Source: Stomatohabitans albus
GTDB taxonomy: Bacteria > Actinomycetota > Nitriliruptoria > Euzebyales > Euzebyaceae
Assembly (NCBI RefSeq): GCF_036336025.1
Contig: NZ_JAYKKE010000002.1
Span: forward strand, 1-64,000
Length of the DNA: 64,000 nucleotides
Direction: 5' to 3'
Within the stretch, counting starts at the first letter, position 1; each line of letters begins with the position of its first letter. The notes under the pieces were generated by a model that was not told the origin of the DNA, did no database searches, and saw only the letters and a list, made by a program, of their open reading frames with translations. The translations under genes were made by a program, and so were the position numbers. Shown one piece after another: positions 29,014 through 38,102 of the stretch.

Positions 29014-30110
29014 CAGGTACTCAGTCTCCGAATTTGCCCCAACTATCCGAACGTCAGGCGGTCGTATTGTTGGGCATTATTGCAGCCCATGTGCGTTCAG
29101 GCGCACCAGTGGGAAGCCGGACGATTGTTGAAGAAACCGGGCTCGGGGTGAGCGCGGCCACGGTTCGGAACGATATGGCTGCCCTTGAAGAAGCTGGGTA
29201 TATCGACCATCCGCATATCAGTGCCGGGCGTATCCCCACCGACAAGGGTTACCGTTGGTTTGTTGATGCCCTCTCTGCACGGCGAACGCATCACAAAGAG
29301 CCGCTAGTGATTAGTGATGACCAACGAGCCGCCTTAACCCACATGCTTGGTGGGGCAACTGACCTTGATGATTTATTAAAGCGGGCAACCAGTGCGCTGA
29401 GCAGACTGACCCGTTTTGCCAGCCTTGTGGTGGCGCCGTCATTCCACCGCTCCCTGATTAAGCACGTAGAACTCGTTGCGCTCGGCCCTGAACAGGTTCT
29501 GGCCGTCATCATTGCAGACACCGGTAGAGTAACGAAGCGGATGCTCAAACTGGCCGCCCCAATCGGGAGTGACGAGGTTGCGCGATCTGGACATGTCGTG
29601 AATATGGCTGTTGTTGGCTTATGTGCCGCAGACGCTCCAAGTGCGATTACCGGATTAATCCCTGGCGCCCCTTCAGAGCTTGCGGAGTTGCTGAGCCAGC
29701 TTGCCGAGTCGTGGCAAGCATCAAATGAATCACAACCACAAACGCTGTATGTGGGCGGCCAGTCATTATTAATGGAAGCTGATCCGTACGGGCAACTCGA
29801 CCATTTTAAACGGGTGTATGAAACCCTTGAAGAGCAGGTATCAATTTTGCAAGTACTCCATGACGCACTCAATGATGCTGACCCAGCCGTGCGAATTGGA
29901 GAGGAACTCCCGTTACGGGAGCTAGCGCCCTACGCTGTTGTAGCTACAAAATATGAAGCTACTGACTCGTGTGAGGGTCATTTAGGGATATTGGGGCCAA
30001 CGCGAATGGATTATAGTGCCACTCTGGATGCCGTAGAAGTTGTTGCTGATGTCCTGAGTGACGCCATTGGCTCCATGACGGGTTCAAGCTCCGATAATCA
30101 ACCTGCATAA
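29010..30110 (+). CDS. hrcA: Heat-inducible transcription repressor HrcA
   Basis: About 366 residues. A winged-helix N-terminus (LSERQAVVLLGIIAAHV, GAPVGSRTIVEE, LGVSAATVRNDMAALEEAGYI, SAGRIPTDKGYRWFVD) binds CIRCE operators at chaperone genes; a GAF-like middle and dimerisation region follow. ATG 29010 is preferred because it is coupled to an upstream mini-frame; ATG 28992 and TTG 28980 are in-frame alternatives without an RBS. dnaJ follows 30 bases on. I see no CIRCE inverted repeat upstream, so this copy does not look self-regulated through CIRCE. Confidence 0.94.
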   Translation: MTGTQSPNLPQLSERQAVVLLGIIAAHVRSGAPVGSRTIVEETGLGVSAATVRNDMAALEEAGYIDHPHISAGRIPTDKGYRWFVDALSARRTHHKEPLVISDDQRAALTHMLGGATDLDDLLKRATSALSRLTRFASLVVAPSFHRSLIKHVELVALGPEQVLAVIIADTGRVTKRMLKLAAPIGSDEVARSGHVVNMAVVGLCAADAPSAITGLIPGAPSELAELLSQLAESWQASNESQPQTLYVGGQSLLMEADPYGQLDHFKRVYETLEEQVSILQVLHDALNDADPAVRIGEELPLRELAPYAVVATKYEATDSCEGHLGILGPTRMDYSATLDAVEVVADVLSDAIGSMTGSSSDNQPA

Positions 30111-30140
30111 CTACTCGAACGTATCTAAAGGAAAATCACG

Positions 30141-31283
30141 TTGGCTGCAGATTTATATGCCATTTTGGGTGTGTCTCAAGACGCAACCGAAGAGGAATTA
30201 AAAAAGGCGTATCGCAAGAAAAGCCGAGAACTTCACCCCGATACAGGTGGTGATGAAGATGCGTTTAAAGAATTACAAGCCGCCTATGAGGTCCTTAAAA
30301 ACCCACAGGCTCGCGCGAACTATGACCAATACGGTGACCCACGTGGCCCGATGGGTGGTATGGGCGGTATGGGCGGAGATCCCTTCGCCGGTGCCGGTAT
30401 GGGCGATATTAACGACCTGATCTCTATGCTCTTTGGCGCCCAGCCTGGCATGGGTGGACGTGGGCGTCGTGGGCCGGTCAATGAAGGCCGTGATGCGATT
30501 GTTGACACCGTTATCAGCCTCGAAGAAGCCTTCCGAGGTGTGGAACGCAAGGTAGATGTGCGGCTTGGGCGTACCTGTGATGTGTGTGAGGGAACTGGCA
30601 GCGAGTCAAAACAGGATCCTGTGACATGCCCAACCTGTGATGGCAGCGGTGTTGTCCAACAAGTACGCAATAGCCTATTTGGGCAAATGATGACCCAAGG
30701 GATTTGCCCAACCTGTCGCGGAGACGGGGCGGTCATTTCAGATCCTTGTCCGGTGTGTGACGGGGAAGGCCGTGTTGTTAAAGACGAACAGATTAAGGTT
30801 CGTATTCCCGCTGGTATTGCATCAGGGCAACGACTGCGAGTTGAAGGCCGCGGTGAGTCCGGCCGTCGAGGCGCGGCAAATGGGGATTTGTACGTCCGCG
30901 TTGGGGTGAGCGGTCACAACACATTCCAGCGTGAAGGTGATGACCTCCATATGGAATTGCGTATTGGCATGATTCCTGCCGCCTTAGGGTCAACGACAGA
31001 CGTGACGATGCTCGATGGTGAACAGGTTCCCGTTGAGATTCCTGCCGGTACACAATTTGGGCGTGAACTGGTGGTGAAGGGCAAGGGAATGCCTCGGTTC
31101 GGTTCAAGTGAGCGTGGCGACCTTCATGTTCACTGCCTGATTGAAACCCCACGGGATTTGAGCCCTGAAGATCGTGAAGCACTTGAAGGTATTGCTAAAC
31201 GACGTGGTGAAGATGTTAATCCTGCTAAGCACGTAACTCGTGGGTTCTTTGACCGGATTAAGGATGCCTTCACCGGTGACTAG
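30141..31283 (+). CDS. dnaJ: Chaperone DnaJ
   Basis: 380 residues. The J domain has HPD at 32-34, then a Gly/Met-rich linker (about 70-105). Four zinc-binding repeats follow: CDVCEGTG, CPTCDGSG, CPTCRGDG and CPVCDGEG. The C-terminal substrate-binding domains include GDLYVRVGVSGHNTFQREGD. It stimulates DnaK ATPase and delivers unfolded clients. It starts with TTG at 30141, with AAAGGA about eight bases before. It is cotranscribed with hrcA, and rsmE overlaps its end. Confidence 0.96.
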   Translation: MAADLYAILGVSQDATEEELKKAYRKKSRELHPDTGGDEDAFKELQAAYEVLKNPQARANYDQYGDPRGPMGGMGGMGGDPFAGAGMGDINDLISMLFGAQPGMGGRGRRGPVNEGRDAIVDTVISLEEAFRGVERKVDVRLGRTCDVCEGTGSESKQDPVTCPTCDGSGVVQQVRNSLFGQMMTQGICPTCRGDGAVISDPCPVCDGEGRVVKDEQIKVRIPAGIASGQRLRVEGRGESGRRGAANGDLYVRVGVSGHNTFQREGDDLHMELRIGMIPAALGSTTDVTMLDGEQVPVEIPAGTQFGRELVVKGKGMPRFGSSERGDLHVHCLIETPRDLSPEDREALEGIAKRRGEDVNPAKHVTRGFFDRIKDAFTGD

Positions 31284-32025
31284 TCCGCTATCGGCAGATC
31301 AACCGATCCCAACAGTTGGGCACCATCTGATTGTGCCTGACTGGCCAGCCCAGGCTGAGTCAGGTGTAGTACATCTTGGTCGTGAAGCATCTAAGCATCT
31401 CGCGCAGGTGTTACGAAGCCGTGCCGGACAACCCATCAGCTTAACTGACGGGTGTGGTCATATAGCTCAAACCCGTGTGCAGTCGCTGAGTAACATGCAC
31501 GTACATGTTGTGGTTGAACAAACCTGGACCCAAACACGGTGGCCGTGGCTGTTGAGCTTGGTACAGGCTATTCCCAAAGGGAAAAAACTTGATGAGGTTA
31601 TACGGCGGGCTTGCGAACTAGGGGTTGATCAGTTTTATCCCATTCTGACTGATCGATGCGACCGAAAACTTGATGCCAATAAAGCACAAATGCTGGTAAC
31701 CCGATGGCAAGCAATTGCGAATAGCGCAACTGAACAGAGCCGTCGCGCGTGGATGATGACTGTGTCGCCGATAGGCTCGATACCCACCGATATGCCCGGT
31801 ATTGTGTTGTGGGAAGAAGCCACAACACCACTGAGTGTCGTCTTAGACAGCCATGATGTGGGCGATCTTGTGTTCCTTATCGGTCCTGAAGGCGGGCTAA
31901 CCGCTCAAGAAGTTGAGATGAGCAACATGACTCCGGCCAGGTTGGGGCCACAGATTTTGAGAACCGAAACGGCAGGGGTTACCGCAGCAGCACTCGGTGC
32001 CTGGCATCTTGGCCGGTTAGGGTAA
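31264..32025 (+). CDS. rsmE: 16S rRNA m3U1498 methyltransferase
   Basis: About 253 residues. A SPOUT-type methyltransferase with a PUA-like N-terminus. Motifs are KGKKLDEVIRRACELGVDQF, ATEQSRRAW, IGPEGGLTAQEVE and LGPQILRTETAGVTAAAL, which form the knotted SAM site. It methylates U1498 of 16S rRNA. The start overlaps dnaJ by 20 bases at ATG 31264; GTG 31276 is an alternative. The dnaJ-rsmE-HIT neighbourhood is conserved, although the HIT gene is on the opposite strand here. Confidence 0.94.
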   Translation: MPSPVTSPLSADQPIPTVGHHLIVPDWPAQAESGVVHLGREASKHLAQVLRSRAGQPISLTDGCGHIAQTRVQSLSNMHVHVVVEQTWTQTRWPWLLSLVQAIPKGKKLDEVIRRACELGVDQFYPILTDRCDRKLDANKAQMLVTRWQAIANSATEQSRRAWMMTVSPIGSIPTDMPGIVLWEEATTPLSVVLDSHDVGDLVFLIGPEGGLTAQEVEMSNMTPARLGPQILRTETAGVTAAALGAWHLGRLG

Positions 32026-32046
32026 GGCGAGCAAGGTGACAGATCT

Positions 32047-32076
32047 CAACGACCAGTCGGATAGCGTCGGCCGTTG
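32047..32076. terminator. Weak hairpin between rsmE and the HIT gene
   Basis: CAACGACC and GGCCGTTG can form an eight-bp stem with one mismatch between convergent genes. The loop is 14 bases and there is no U-run on either side. Confidence 0.3.
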
Positions 32077-32103
32077 GGCCTGTTCGTAAGGGTGCTACAC
32101 GGA

Positions 32104-32505
32104 CTAGGGGAGTTGCTCAAGTGCAGCACGGAGGCGCTCAGCGGCATCGTCTAATGCTGCATCACCTGGATTGGTTGCGTGGGCAAAATGCAACTGGTCA
32201 GCATTGGCTGCGCCAACAACATGAAGGTGGGTATGGGGTACATCGAAGCCGGCAATGATCAGTGCAGCCATCGGGGAACCAAATGCGGTCGTTACGGCGC
32301 GGCCCATCCGTTGGGCGACTGCAAAGAGGTGGTTACGAGTCGGGTCATCTAACTCAAGCCAGGTTGGGATTTCAGCGCGTGGCACGACCAAACAATGGCC
32401 CGGTGTCAGTGGTTCAATCGTGAGAAACACGACACAGACGTCATCTTCATAGATAAATCGGCCAGGCAACTCTCGGTTAATAATTTTTGTGAAGACTGTA
32501 CTCAT
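32104..32505 (-). CDS. HIT family nucleotide-binding protein
   Basis: 133 residues. HTHLHVVG near the C-terminus is the histidine triad that attacks the alpha-phosphate of nucleotides. The N-terminal FTKIINRELPGRFIYEDD and PGHCLVVPRAE blocks match the HINT/HIT subgroup (AMP-lysine or nucleoside phosphoramidate hydrolases). I start at ATG 32505 (MSTVFTKII); the longer frame from TTG 32550 adds residues not found in the family. No RBS is obvious. It is divergent from alaS. Confidence 0.93.
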   Translation of the reverse strand: MSTVFTKIINRELPGRFIYEDDVCVVFLTIEPLTPGHCLVVPRAEIPTWLELDDPTRNHLFAVAQRMGRAVTTAFGSPMAALIIAGFDVPHTHLHVVGAANADQLHFAHATNPGDAALDDAAERLRAALEQLP

Positions 32506-32557
32506 AGGTTGAGCATACAAGTTCCCTGCCTCGTGAATGCATACCTTCAAAGGCGCA

Positions 32558-32578
32558 ACGGGTATCGTAGGTACCCGT
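32558..32578 (+). promoter_or_regulatory. Small palindromic hairpin in the alaS leader
   Basis: ACGGGTA and TACCCGT form a seven-bp perfect stem around TCGTAGG, 34 bases before the alaS start, in the divergent gap with the HIT gene. It could be a leader hairpin or a dyad operator. It does not match a T-box. Confidence 0.3.
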
Positions 32579-32611
32579 GTAAAACCACGAGCAAGAAAAG
32601 GAAGAGCCCTA

Positions 32612-35338
32612 ATGACATCGTCATCAACATCCTCAGAAGCGGTCCGCTCTAATTTTTTGGAGTTCTTCCGAGCACACGATCATCGGGTTTTACCTAGTGC
32701 AAGTCTGATTCCTTCAGACCCCACTCTGTTATTAAATGTCGCTGGTATGGTTCCGTTCAAACCGTATTTCCTCGGTGAAGCAAAACCACCCCACACCCGC
32801 CTGACAACAACCCAAAAGTGTATCCGCACAAACGATATTGAGAATGTTGGACGGACAACCCGTCACCTCACCTTTTTTGAAATGCTCGGAAACTTCTCCT
32901 TTGGTGACTATTTCAAACGTGAAGTAATCCCATGGGCATGGGAGCTCTCAACCAAACCACTGGAAGAGGGCGGCTGGGGATTTGAGCCTGAACGGATTTG
33001 GGTGAGTGTTTTCAAAGAGGATGATGAGGCCGCTGAGATTTGGCTCAACAGCACCGACTTACCGAAAGAACGTCTTGTTCGTATGGGGCCAGCCGATAAT
33101 TTCTGGTCAACAGGTGGGGCCGGTCCTTGCGGGCCGTGTACTGAGTTGTATTACGACCGCGGACCTGACCACGGTGCCGAAGGTGGCCCGGAGGTAGATG
33201 AGAATCGGTATATCGAGTTTTGGAACCTCGTGTTCATGCAATATGAACGCAGCGATGGTGGGGATCCAGAGCTCTACGGTACCGATGTCATTGTTGGCAA
33301 TCTCCCAGCACCCAGTGTTGATACGGGCGCTGGATTAGAGCGTGTGGCGATGTTGAAACAAGATGTGGCGAACGTGTACGAAACCGATTTACTTCGCCCC
33401 ATGTTGGATACGGCCATTGACCTTACGGCATGTCGCTACCACGGTGCTGAAGAAGAATCCCAAGAAGGTTATGAGATAGACGTTGCACTCAGAGTTATTG
33501 CTGAACATTCACGCGCAAGTGCCTTCCTGATCTCTGATGGGGTATTGCCGTCTAACGAAGGGCGCGGATATGTGTTGCGACGGTTGCTCCGTCGCATTGT
33601 GCGGAGCGCACGCCATCTTGGCTTTGATGGGCAGATGATGACGCCCATGATGGCGAGTGTGATCGATACGCTGGGTACGCCGTGGCCAGATTTAAAGAAA
33701 CAGGCAGAACTGATTACCCGGGTTGCCCAAGCTGAGGAGGACACCTTCTCTCGCACCCTTCAAAGTGGTTTGACGATGCTCAATACCGAGATTGAACGGA
33801 CCAAGGCGTCAGGTGAAACAGCATTAAATGCAGAAAGTGCATTTACGTTGCACGATACCTATGGATTCCCGGTTGATCTTACGGTAGAAATCGCTGAAGA
33901 AGCCGGGCTGACGTTAGACCGTGATGCGTTTGCAGAACATATGGAGGCACAGCGTGCTCGGGCGCGAGCCGCCACAAAGGATCAGCGTATCGCTGGCACA
34001 ACCGATATTGCCAAGCGTGTGGCTTCTACATCGGGATTCAACGAGTTTTTGCGTGATGTCACTGAAGCTGATTCCCAGCTCTCAGCCATCATTGCTGGCG
34101 ATGACCTTCTTGGAGAAGTTGAGGAAGGTGCTGAGGTCACCATTGTGCTCGCGAGCACACCGTTCTATGCCATGGGTGGTGGGCAGCTCGGTGACCACGG
34201 GGTTATCACAACCCCGAATGGTCGTTTTCGGGTTACCGACACGACGAGTCCAGCTGACGGGTTGATTTGGCATCACGGTGTGGTGGAAGCGGGCACGCTA
34301 CGGGTTCGTGATGATGTCCATGCTGCAATCGACACGAAACGGCGTAGCAGTATTTCTCGAGGCCATACCGCAACCCATATTCTGCATGCCACCATCAAAC
34401 AGGTACTCGGTGACCATGCCACTCAGGCTGGTAGCGCCATCGATCAGGGCCGTTTCCGTTTTGACTTCCCTCATTTTTCATCGGTTGACCGTGAGCAGCT
34501 GACTGCCATTCAGGCGATGGTCAATGAACGGATCATTGCTAATGACACGGTAGAAACAGACATTATGAGCCAAGAGGAGGCGCGTAAAGCTGGGGCTACT
34601 GCACTCTTTGGTGAAAAATACGGTGACCAGGTTCGGGTTGTACGCATCGGTGATTACAGTTTTGAACTCTGTGGCGGTACCCACGTTCATTCCGTTAGCG
34701 AGATTGGCTTATTTACAATTCTGAGCGAAGGCTCTATTGCGAATAATGTGCGCCGCATTGAAGCGCTCACCGGCACGGACGCCTTTAGTCAATTAAGTAC
34801 TGAAGCACTAATCGCCGATCAAGTTGCCAAGCAGTTGAAGGTACCCCTGGCCCAAGCTCCCGAACGGATTGCCGAAATGTTGCAACGCTTAGCGGCGCTT
34901 GAAAAGCAGATGGCGGCCCTTCGTCAATCGAGTGTCTTGAGCAGGATTGATCAACTCATCGCCAATGGTGTGTCAGTCACGCTGGCGAATGGAGAAGGCG
35001 CAACGATTGTGCAAACAGTGCTTGAAGCTGCTGACCATGAGACAATGCGTTCACTCGCCACGGGTGTCATCTCCAAACTTTCATCGGGGGTTGCCATTGT
35101 TGGCACGATGAGTGAAGACGGGAAAGCGATGCTCCTTGCCGCAGTCAGCGATGATTTGGTTGATGCCGGTGTCCATGCGGCTGAAGTGCTACGTCCTGGT
35201 GCCCAGATTGTTGGGGGCGGCGCAGGTGGCCGAGGTCCAGTTGCTCAAGCTGGTGGAAAGAATGGGGCAAAACTTGATGAAGCCATCAGCGCTGCTGTTA
35301 ACGAAGCCCAACATCGCTTGGCAAACGCCGGAGCCTAA
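32612..35338 (+). CDS. alaS: Alanine-tRNA ligase
   Basis: 908 residues. The class II catalytic core is N-terminal (VRSNFLEFFRAHDHRVLPS, NVAGMVPFKPYFLGE, TKPLEEGGWGFEPERIW). The editing domain has zinc-site histidines HTATHILH and CGGTHVHS, and a C-terminal oligomerisation domain ends with GGGAGGRGPVAQAGGK. It charges tRNA-Ala and clears Ser or Gly mischarges. ATG 32612 follows AAGGAAG by eight bases; the frame extends to 32537 without support. ruvX starts on the next base after its stop. Confidence 0.97.
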   Translation: MTSSSTSSEAVRSNFLEFFRAHDHRVLPSASLIPSDPTLLLNVAGMVPFKPYFLGEAKPPHTRLTTTQKCIRTNDIENVGRTTRHLTFFEMLGNFSFGDYFKREVIPWAWELSTKPLEEGGWGFEPERIWVSVFKEDDEAAEIWLNSTDLPKERLVRMGPADNFWSTGGAGPCGPCTELYYDRGPDHGAEGGPEVDENRYIEFWNLVFMQYERSDGGDPELYGTDVIVGNLPAPSVDTGAGLERVAMLKQDVANVYETDLLRPMLDTAIDLTACRYHGAEEESQEGYEIDVALRVIAEHSRASAFLISDGVLPSNEGRGYVLRRLLRRIVRSARHLGFDGQMMTPMMASVIDTLGTPWPDLKKQAELITRVAQAEEDTFSRTLQSGLTMLNTEIERTKASGETALNAESAFTLHDTYGFPVDLTVEIAEEAGLTLDRDAFAEHMEAQRARARAATKDQRIAGTTDIAKRVASTSGFNEFLRDVTEADSQLSAIIAGDDLLGEVEEGAEVTIVLASTPFYAMGGGQLGDHGVITTPNGRFRVTDTTSPADGLIWHHGVVEAGTLRVRDDVHAAIDTKRRSSISRGHTATHILHATIKQVLGDHATQAGSAIDQGRFRFDFPHFSSVDREQLTAIQAMVNERIIANDTVETDIMSQEEARKAGATALFGEKYGDQVRVVRIGDYSFELCGGTHVHSVSEIGLFTILSEGSIANNVRRIEALTGTDAFSQLSTEALIADQVAKQLKVPLAQAPERIAEMLQRLAALEKQMAALRQSSVLSRIDQLIANGVSVTLANGEGATIVQTVLEAADHETMRSLATGVISKLSSGVAIVGTMSEDGKAMLLAAVSDDLVDAGVHAAEVLRPGAQIVGGGAGGRGPVAQAGGKNGAKLDEAISAAVNEAQHRLANAGA

Positions 35339-35803
35339 ATGGTCGTGATCGCTGATCGCCCTGGCCGTGTTATGGGTATTGATCCTGGCACGGTCCGACT
35401 TGGGATTGCCTTGAGCGATCCTGATCGTCTTGTTGCCACGGGCCATGCCGTTGTACCTGGCGGTGACGACGCCCCCCAAGCGATCGCCAAAATTGCACAA
35501 GATCAGCAGGTTCGCACCATTATCGTGGGGTGGCCACGGGGTCTTTCAGGTGAAGAAACCCCAGCAAGTTTGGCGGCGCGGGACTTGGCCGATAAGCTCC
35601 AGGGTTTAATGGGCCCTGATGTACACGTAGAACTCATGGATGAACGGTTTTCAAGTCGGCAAGCCGACCGTGGACCACGTGACCGTCCTCGACTTTCTGC
35701 GAAAAAACAACGGGCTAAACGGGCAAGTGGTGAGCGTGATATGGCGGCTGCACAGGTTATTTTGGCTTCCTGGTTAGAACAATCACACACAGGTGAAGGG
35801 TAG
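35339..35803 (+). CDS. ruvX: RuvX/YqgF pre-16S rRNA nuclease
   Basis: 154 residues with an RNase H fold. VMGIDPGTVRLGIALSD carries the first acidic residue, IIVGWPRGLSGEETP the second strand, and MDERFSSRQA with RDMAAAQVILASWL the remaining catalytic acids. Family members trim pre-16S rRNA and have been called putative Holliday-junction resolvases. A basic insert (RGPRDRPRLSAKKQRAKRA) lies before the last helix. It starts directly after alaS and is followed by mltG. Confidence 0.92.
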   Translation: MVVIADRPGRVMGIDPGTVRLGIALSDPDRLVATGHAVVPGGDDAPQAIAKIAQDQQVRTIIVGWPRGLSGEETPASLAARDLADKLQGLMGPDVHVELMDERFSSRQADRGPRDRPRLSAKKQRAKRASGERDMAAAQVILASWLEQSHTGEG

Positions 35804-35810
35804 TAACACT

Positions 35811-37250
35811 ATGGGATCACCCTCTGACGGAGGCGACCAATCTCGTTGGCGGTTCCGTAAGTCGAAAGCTAGCGCTGATTATGAGGCGTTCTTGGAACGC
35901 CAGAGTGCTCGCCTTGCTCGTGAAGCTGAAGGTGAGCGTGAGCCTGCACGACCATCGAAACGCTCAGAGGATGACCGCCTCACTCAAACACGCCTTGCTG
36001 AGGACCAGCGGAAAGCTCGTGAAGCCGAAGTTAAACAGCAAGCGAGCAATGCGCGTGACTTTGAAGAGCGCTATTTGCCACTTGAACCTGATGAGGATGA
36101 CGTCTACGAAGACGAATACGAGTATTACTACGAAGAAATCCCTCGCCGTCGTGGGTTAAGTGTTGGCTCATGGGTGACCATTGCGGTACTCGTCCTAGTC
36201 TTAGGTGGCGGTACCTGGTGGCTCCATGACTTTTTGACCCAGAGCACCGCGGGCACCCTTGGTCGCGGAATTACCACAGAAGTCGTTATTCCTGAGCAGC
36301 AAGGGGTTGCCGAGGTCGGCACGATTTTGGCCGATGCGGGTCTTGTTGGAAATAGTTTTACGTTTTCAAACGAGGCGCGTGCAGATGGTCGCGCGAACCA
36401 GATCCAGCCAGGTACCTACAAGTTGGCCGGCGGAATGACTGTGTCTGAGATCCTTGATGTGATCACGGCCAAACCCGAAGGCAAAGAAGTTAAAACGTGG
36501 GCACTTACGATTCCTGAGGGATTAAGCGCTGGCCAGATTTTCCACCGGATGGGGCAAACTCCCGGTTCACCCTACACCGCCGAGCAATATCAAGCGGCAG
36601 CGGCAAACGTGAAGCTACCTGAATGGGTGCCCACCGATTTGCCTGCAGATGCTCAGCGACTCGAAGGCTTTATCTGGCCAGACACCTACCAGATCTATAC
36701 CGAGGACACGGCAGAAGAAGTCCTCCAGCACTTTGTCGATGAGTCCGTTAAACAGGTGGAATCTGCCGGTGCCGCTCCTGGCCTTGACCTGTATAAGACA
36801 CTTATCATTGCCAGTTTGGTTGAGAAAGAAACTGCGGTGGATGCTGAACGCCCGGTTGTTTCTGGGGTCATCCGGAATCGCCTAAATAAACCGATGCGCC
36901 TCCAAATAGATGCCACAGTTGTGTATGCGATCGCACGGGCAACTGGTAATCGACCCACACGCCTGACGAATGCGGACTATGAGTTCTCAAGCGCATGGAG
37001 CACGTACACGAATGATGGGTTGCCACCTACGCCTATCGCCAATGTTGGTAAAGCAAGTTTGCAAGCAGCGGCAGCACCGGCAGATACGCCGTTCTTCTAT
37101 TACGTCGTCAATGACTTGAATGCAGGAACGCATGCGTTTTCGACCTCCTTTGAAGAACACCAACAAAATGTGGCAAATCTTCGTCGTTTGATGAACGAAC
37201 GTGAGAAGGCAGCACCGCCGGCACCCACAGAAGCACCGGCGCAGCAGTGA
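35811..37250 (+). CDS. mltG: Endolytic murein transglycosylase MltG
   Basis: About 479 residues. A long cytosolic, charged, coil-rich N-terminus with an acidic Asp/Glu/Tyr patch (about 83-110) precedes one membrane helix (about 118-138). Outside is the YceG/MltG domain with a LysM-like part (IQPGTYKLAGGMTVSEIL) and the catalytic Glu in ASLVEKETAVDAERPVVSGV. It cuts nascent glycan strands near the membrane. ATG 35811 follows AAGGG (35796-35800) by ten bases; GTG 35793 overlaps ruvX. The C-terminus is Pro/Ala-rich. aroE overlaps its stop. Confidence 0.94.
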   Translation: MGSPSDGGDQSRWRFRKSKASADYEAFLERQSARLAREAEGEREPARPSKRSEDDRLTQTRLAEDQRKAREAEVKQQASNARDFEERYLPLEPDEDDVYEDEYEYYYEEIPRRRGLSVGSWVTIAVLVLVLGGGTWWLHDFLTQSTAGTLGRGITTEVVIPEQQGVAEVGTILADAGLVGNSFTFSNEARADGRANQIQPGTYKLAGGMTVSEILDVITAKPEGKEVKTWALTIPEGLSAGQIFHRMGQTPGSPYTAEQYQAAAANVKLPEWVPTDLPADAQRLEGFIWPDTYQIYTEDTAEEVLQHFVDESVKQVESAGAAPGLDLYKTLIIASLVEKETAVDAERPVVSGVIRNRLNKPMRLQIDATVVYAIARATGNRPTRLTNADYEFSSAWSTYTNDGLPPTPIANVGKASLQAAAAPADTPFFYYVVNDLNAGTHAFSTSFEEHQQNVANLRRLMNEREKAAPPAPTEAPAQQ

Positions 37251-38044
37251 CCACTGCGCAGACCCGGCTGACTGGGCTCGTTGGGTTTCCTGTCGCCCAC
37301 AGCCTGAGCCCAGTCATCCACTCAGCCGCGATTGAAGCAGCCGGTGTTGATGCGGTTTACCTCGCATTTTCGGTTCCTCCAGACCGTATTGAGCTTGCCC
37401 TTGAGGGTCTGGTCGCCATCGGTATGTGGGGGTTAAATGTCACGATTCCGCATAAAGGGGTTGTCCTTTCCTTTGCTGATGCCCAAACAGAAGAAGCCCG
37501 TGGGGTCGGGGCGGCCAACACACTGTTTTGGGATAACGGGCAATTGTGGGCTGACAATACCGACGCTATTGGGCTCCAGACCGTACTTACCCAATTGCGG
37601 GTTCAAGCAGAAGATTGGGTTGAGATTATCGGCGCGGGTGGCGCTGCACGAGCCGCTGCCGTGGCTGCAGGGCGGTTAGGGGCCATGGTCACCTGTGTCG
37701 CCAGGCGTCCAGATCGGGCCAAGGCCATCATGCAACTGGCATGCCTATTCGGTGGGCAGCCACCAACGAAGCACGGCAAACCACGTGTCGTTATTAACGC
37801 GACGCCGCTCGGTCGAAATGGGGAGTCCTTAGATGCTGAGTACATGGGATTGGGGCCAGGACGTATTGCCTTGGACTTGAACTATGAAGGAAATAGTCCG
37901 TTTCTCATTACTGCGCGTGATTCTGGTGGCAAAGCAGTAGATGGGACAGGCATGCTGGTAGCTCAGGCGGAGGCTGCATTTGAACGGTGGTTTACCCATC
38001 AGCCACCACCAGGCGTAATGCAAAGGGCACTTGGACGTAAATAA
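37247..38044 (+). CDS. aroE: Shikimate dehydrogenase
   Basis: 265 residues. It reduces 3-dehydroshikimate with NADPH. GFPVAHSLSPVIHSAA binds shikimate, LNVTIPHKG carries the catalytic Lys, ADNTDAIG the Asp, and IIGAGGAARAAAV the NADP loop. GTG 37247 overlaps the mltG stop. Its pathway partners aroC, aroK and aroB resume at 55714, beyond the pilus locus. Confidence 0.95.
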   Translation: MTTAQTRLTGLVGFPVAHSLSPVIHSAAIEAAGVDAVYLAFSVPPDRIELALEGLVAIGMWGLNVTIPHKGVVLSFADAQTEEARGVGAANTLFWDNGQLWADNTDAIGLQTVLTQLRVQAEDWVEIIGAGGAARAAAVAAGRLGAMVTCVARRPDRAKAIMQLACLFGGQPPTKHGKPRVVINATPLGRNGESLDAEYMGLGPGRIALDLNYEGNSPFLITARDSGGKAVDGTGMLVAQAEAAFERWFTHQPPPGVMQRALGRK

Positions 38045-38056
38045 GACTCACAATCA

Positions 38057-38098
38057 GTCCTAAGTAACCGATACAGGAATGACTCTCTACCTTAGGAC
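38057..38098 (+). repeat. Inverted repeat enclosing the pilT ribosome site
   Basis: GTCCTAAG (38057-38064) is perfectly complementary to CTTAGGAC (38091-38098). The downstream arm contains the AGGA of the pilT ribosome site, so folding would hide it. The 26-base loop makes the hairpin modest in strength. It lies at the start of the pilus locus. Confidence 0.4.
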
Positions 38099-38102
38099 AC
38101 GT

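Noticed and set aside
29291-29872. 193-residue reverse frame inside hrcA
   Set aside because: It is Ser-rich shadow sequence opposite a firmly identified gene.
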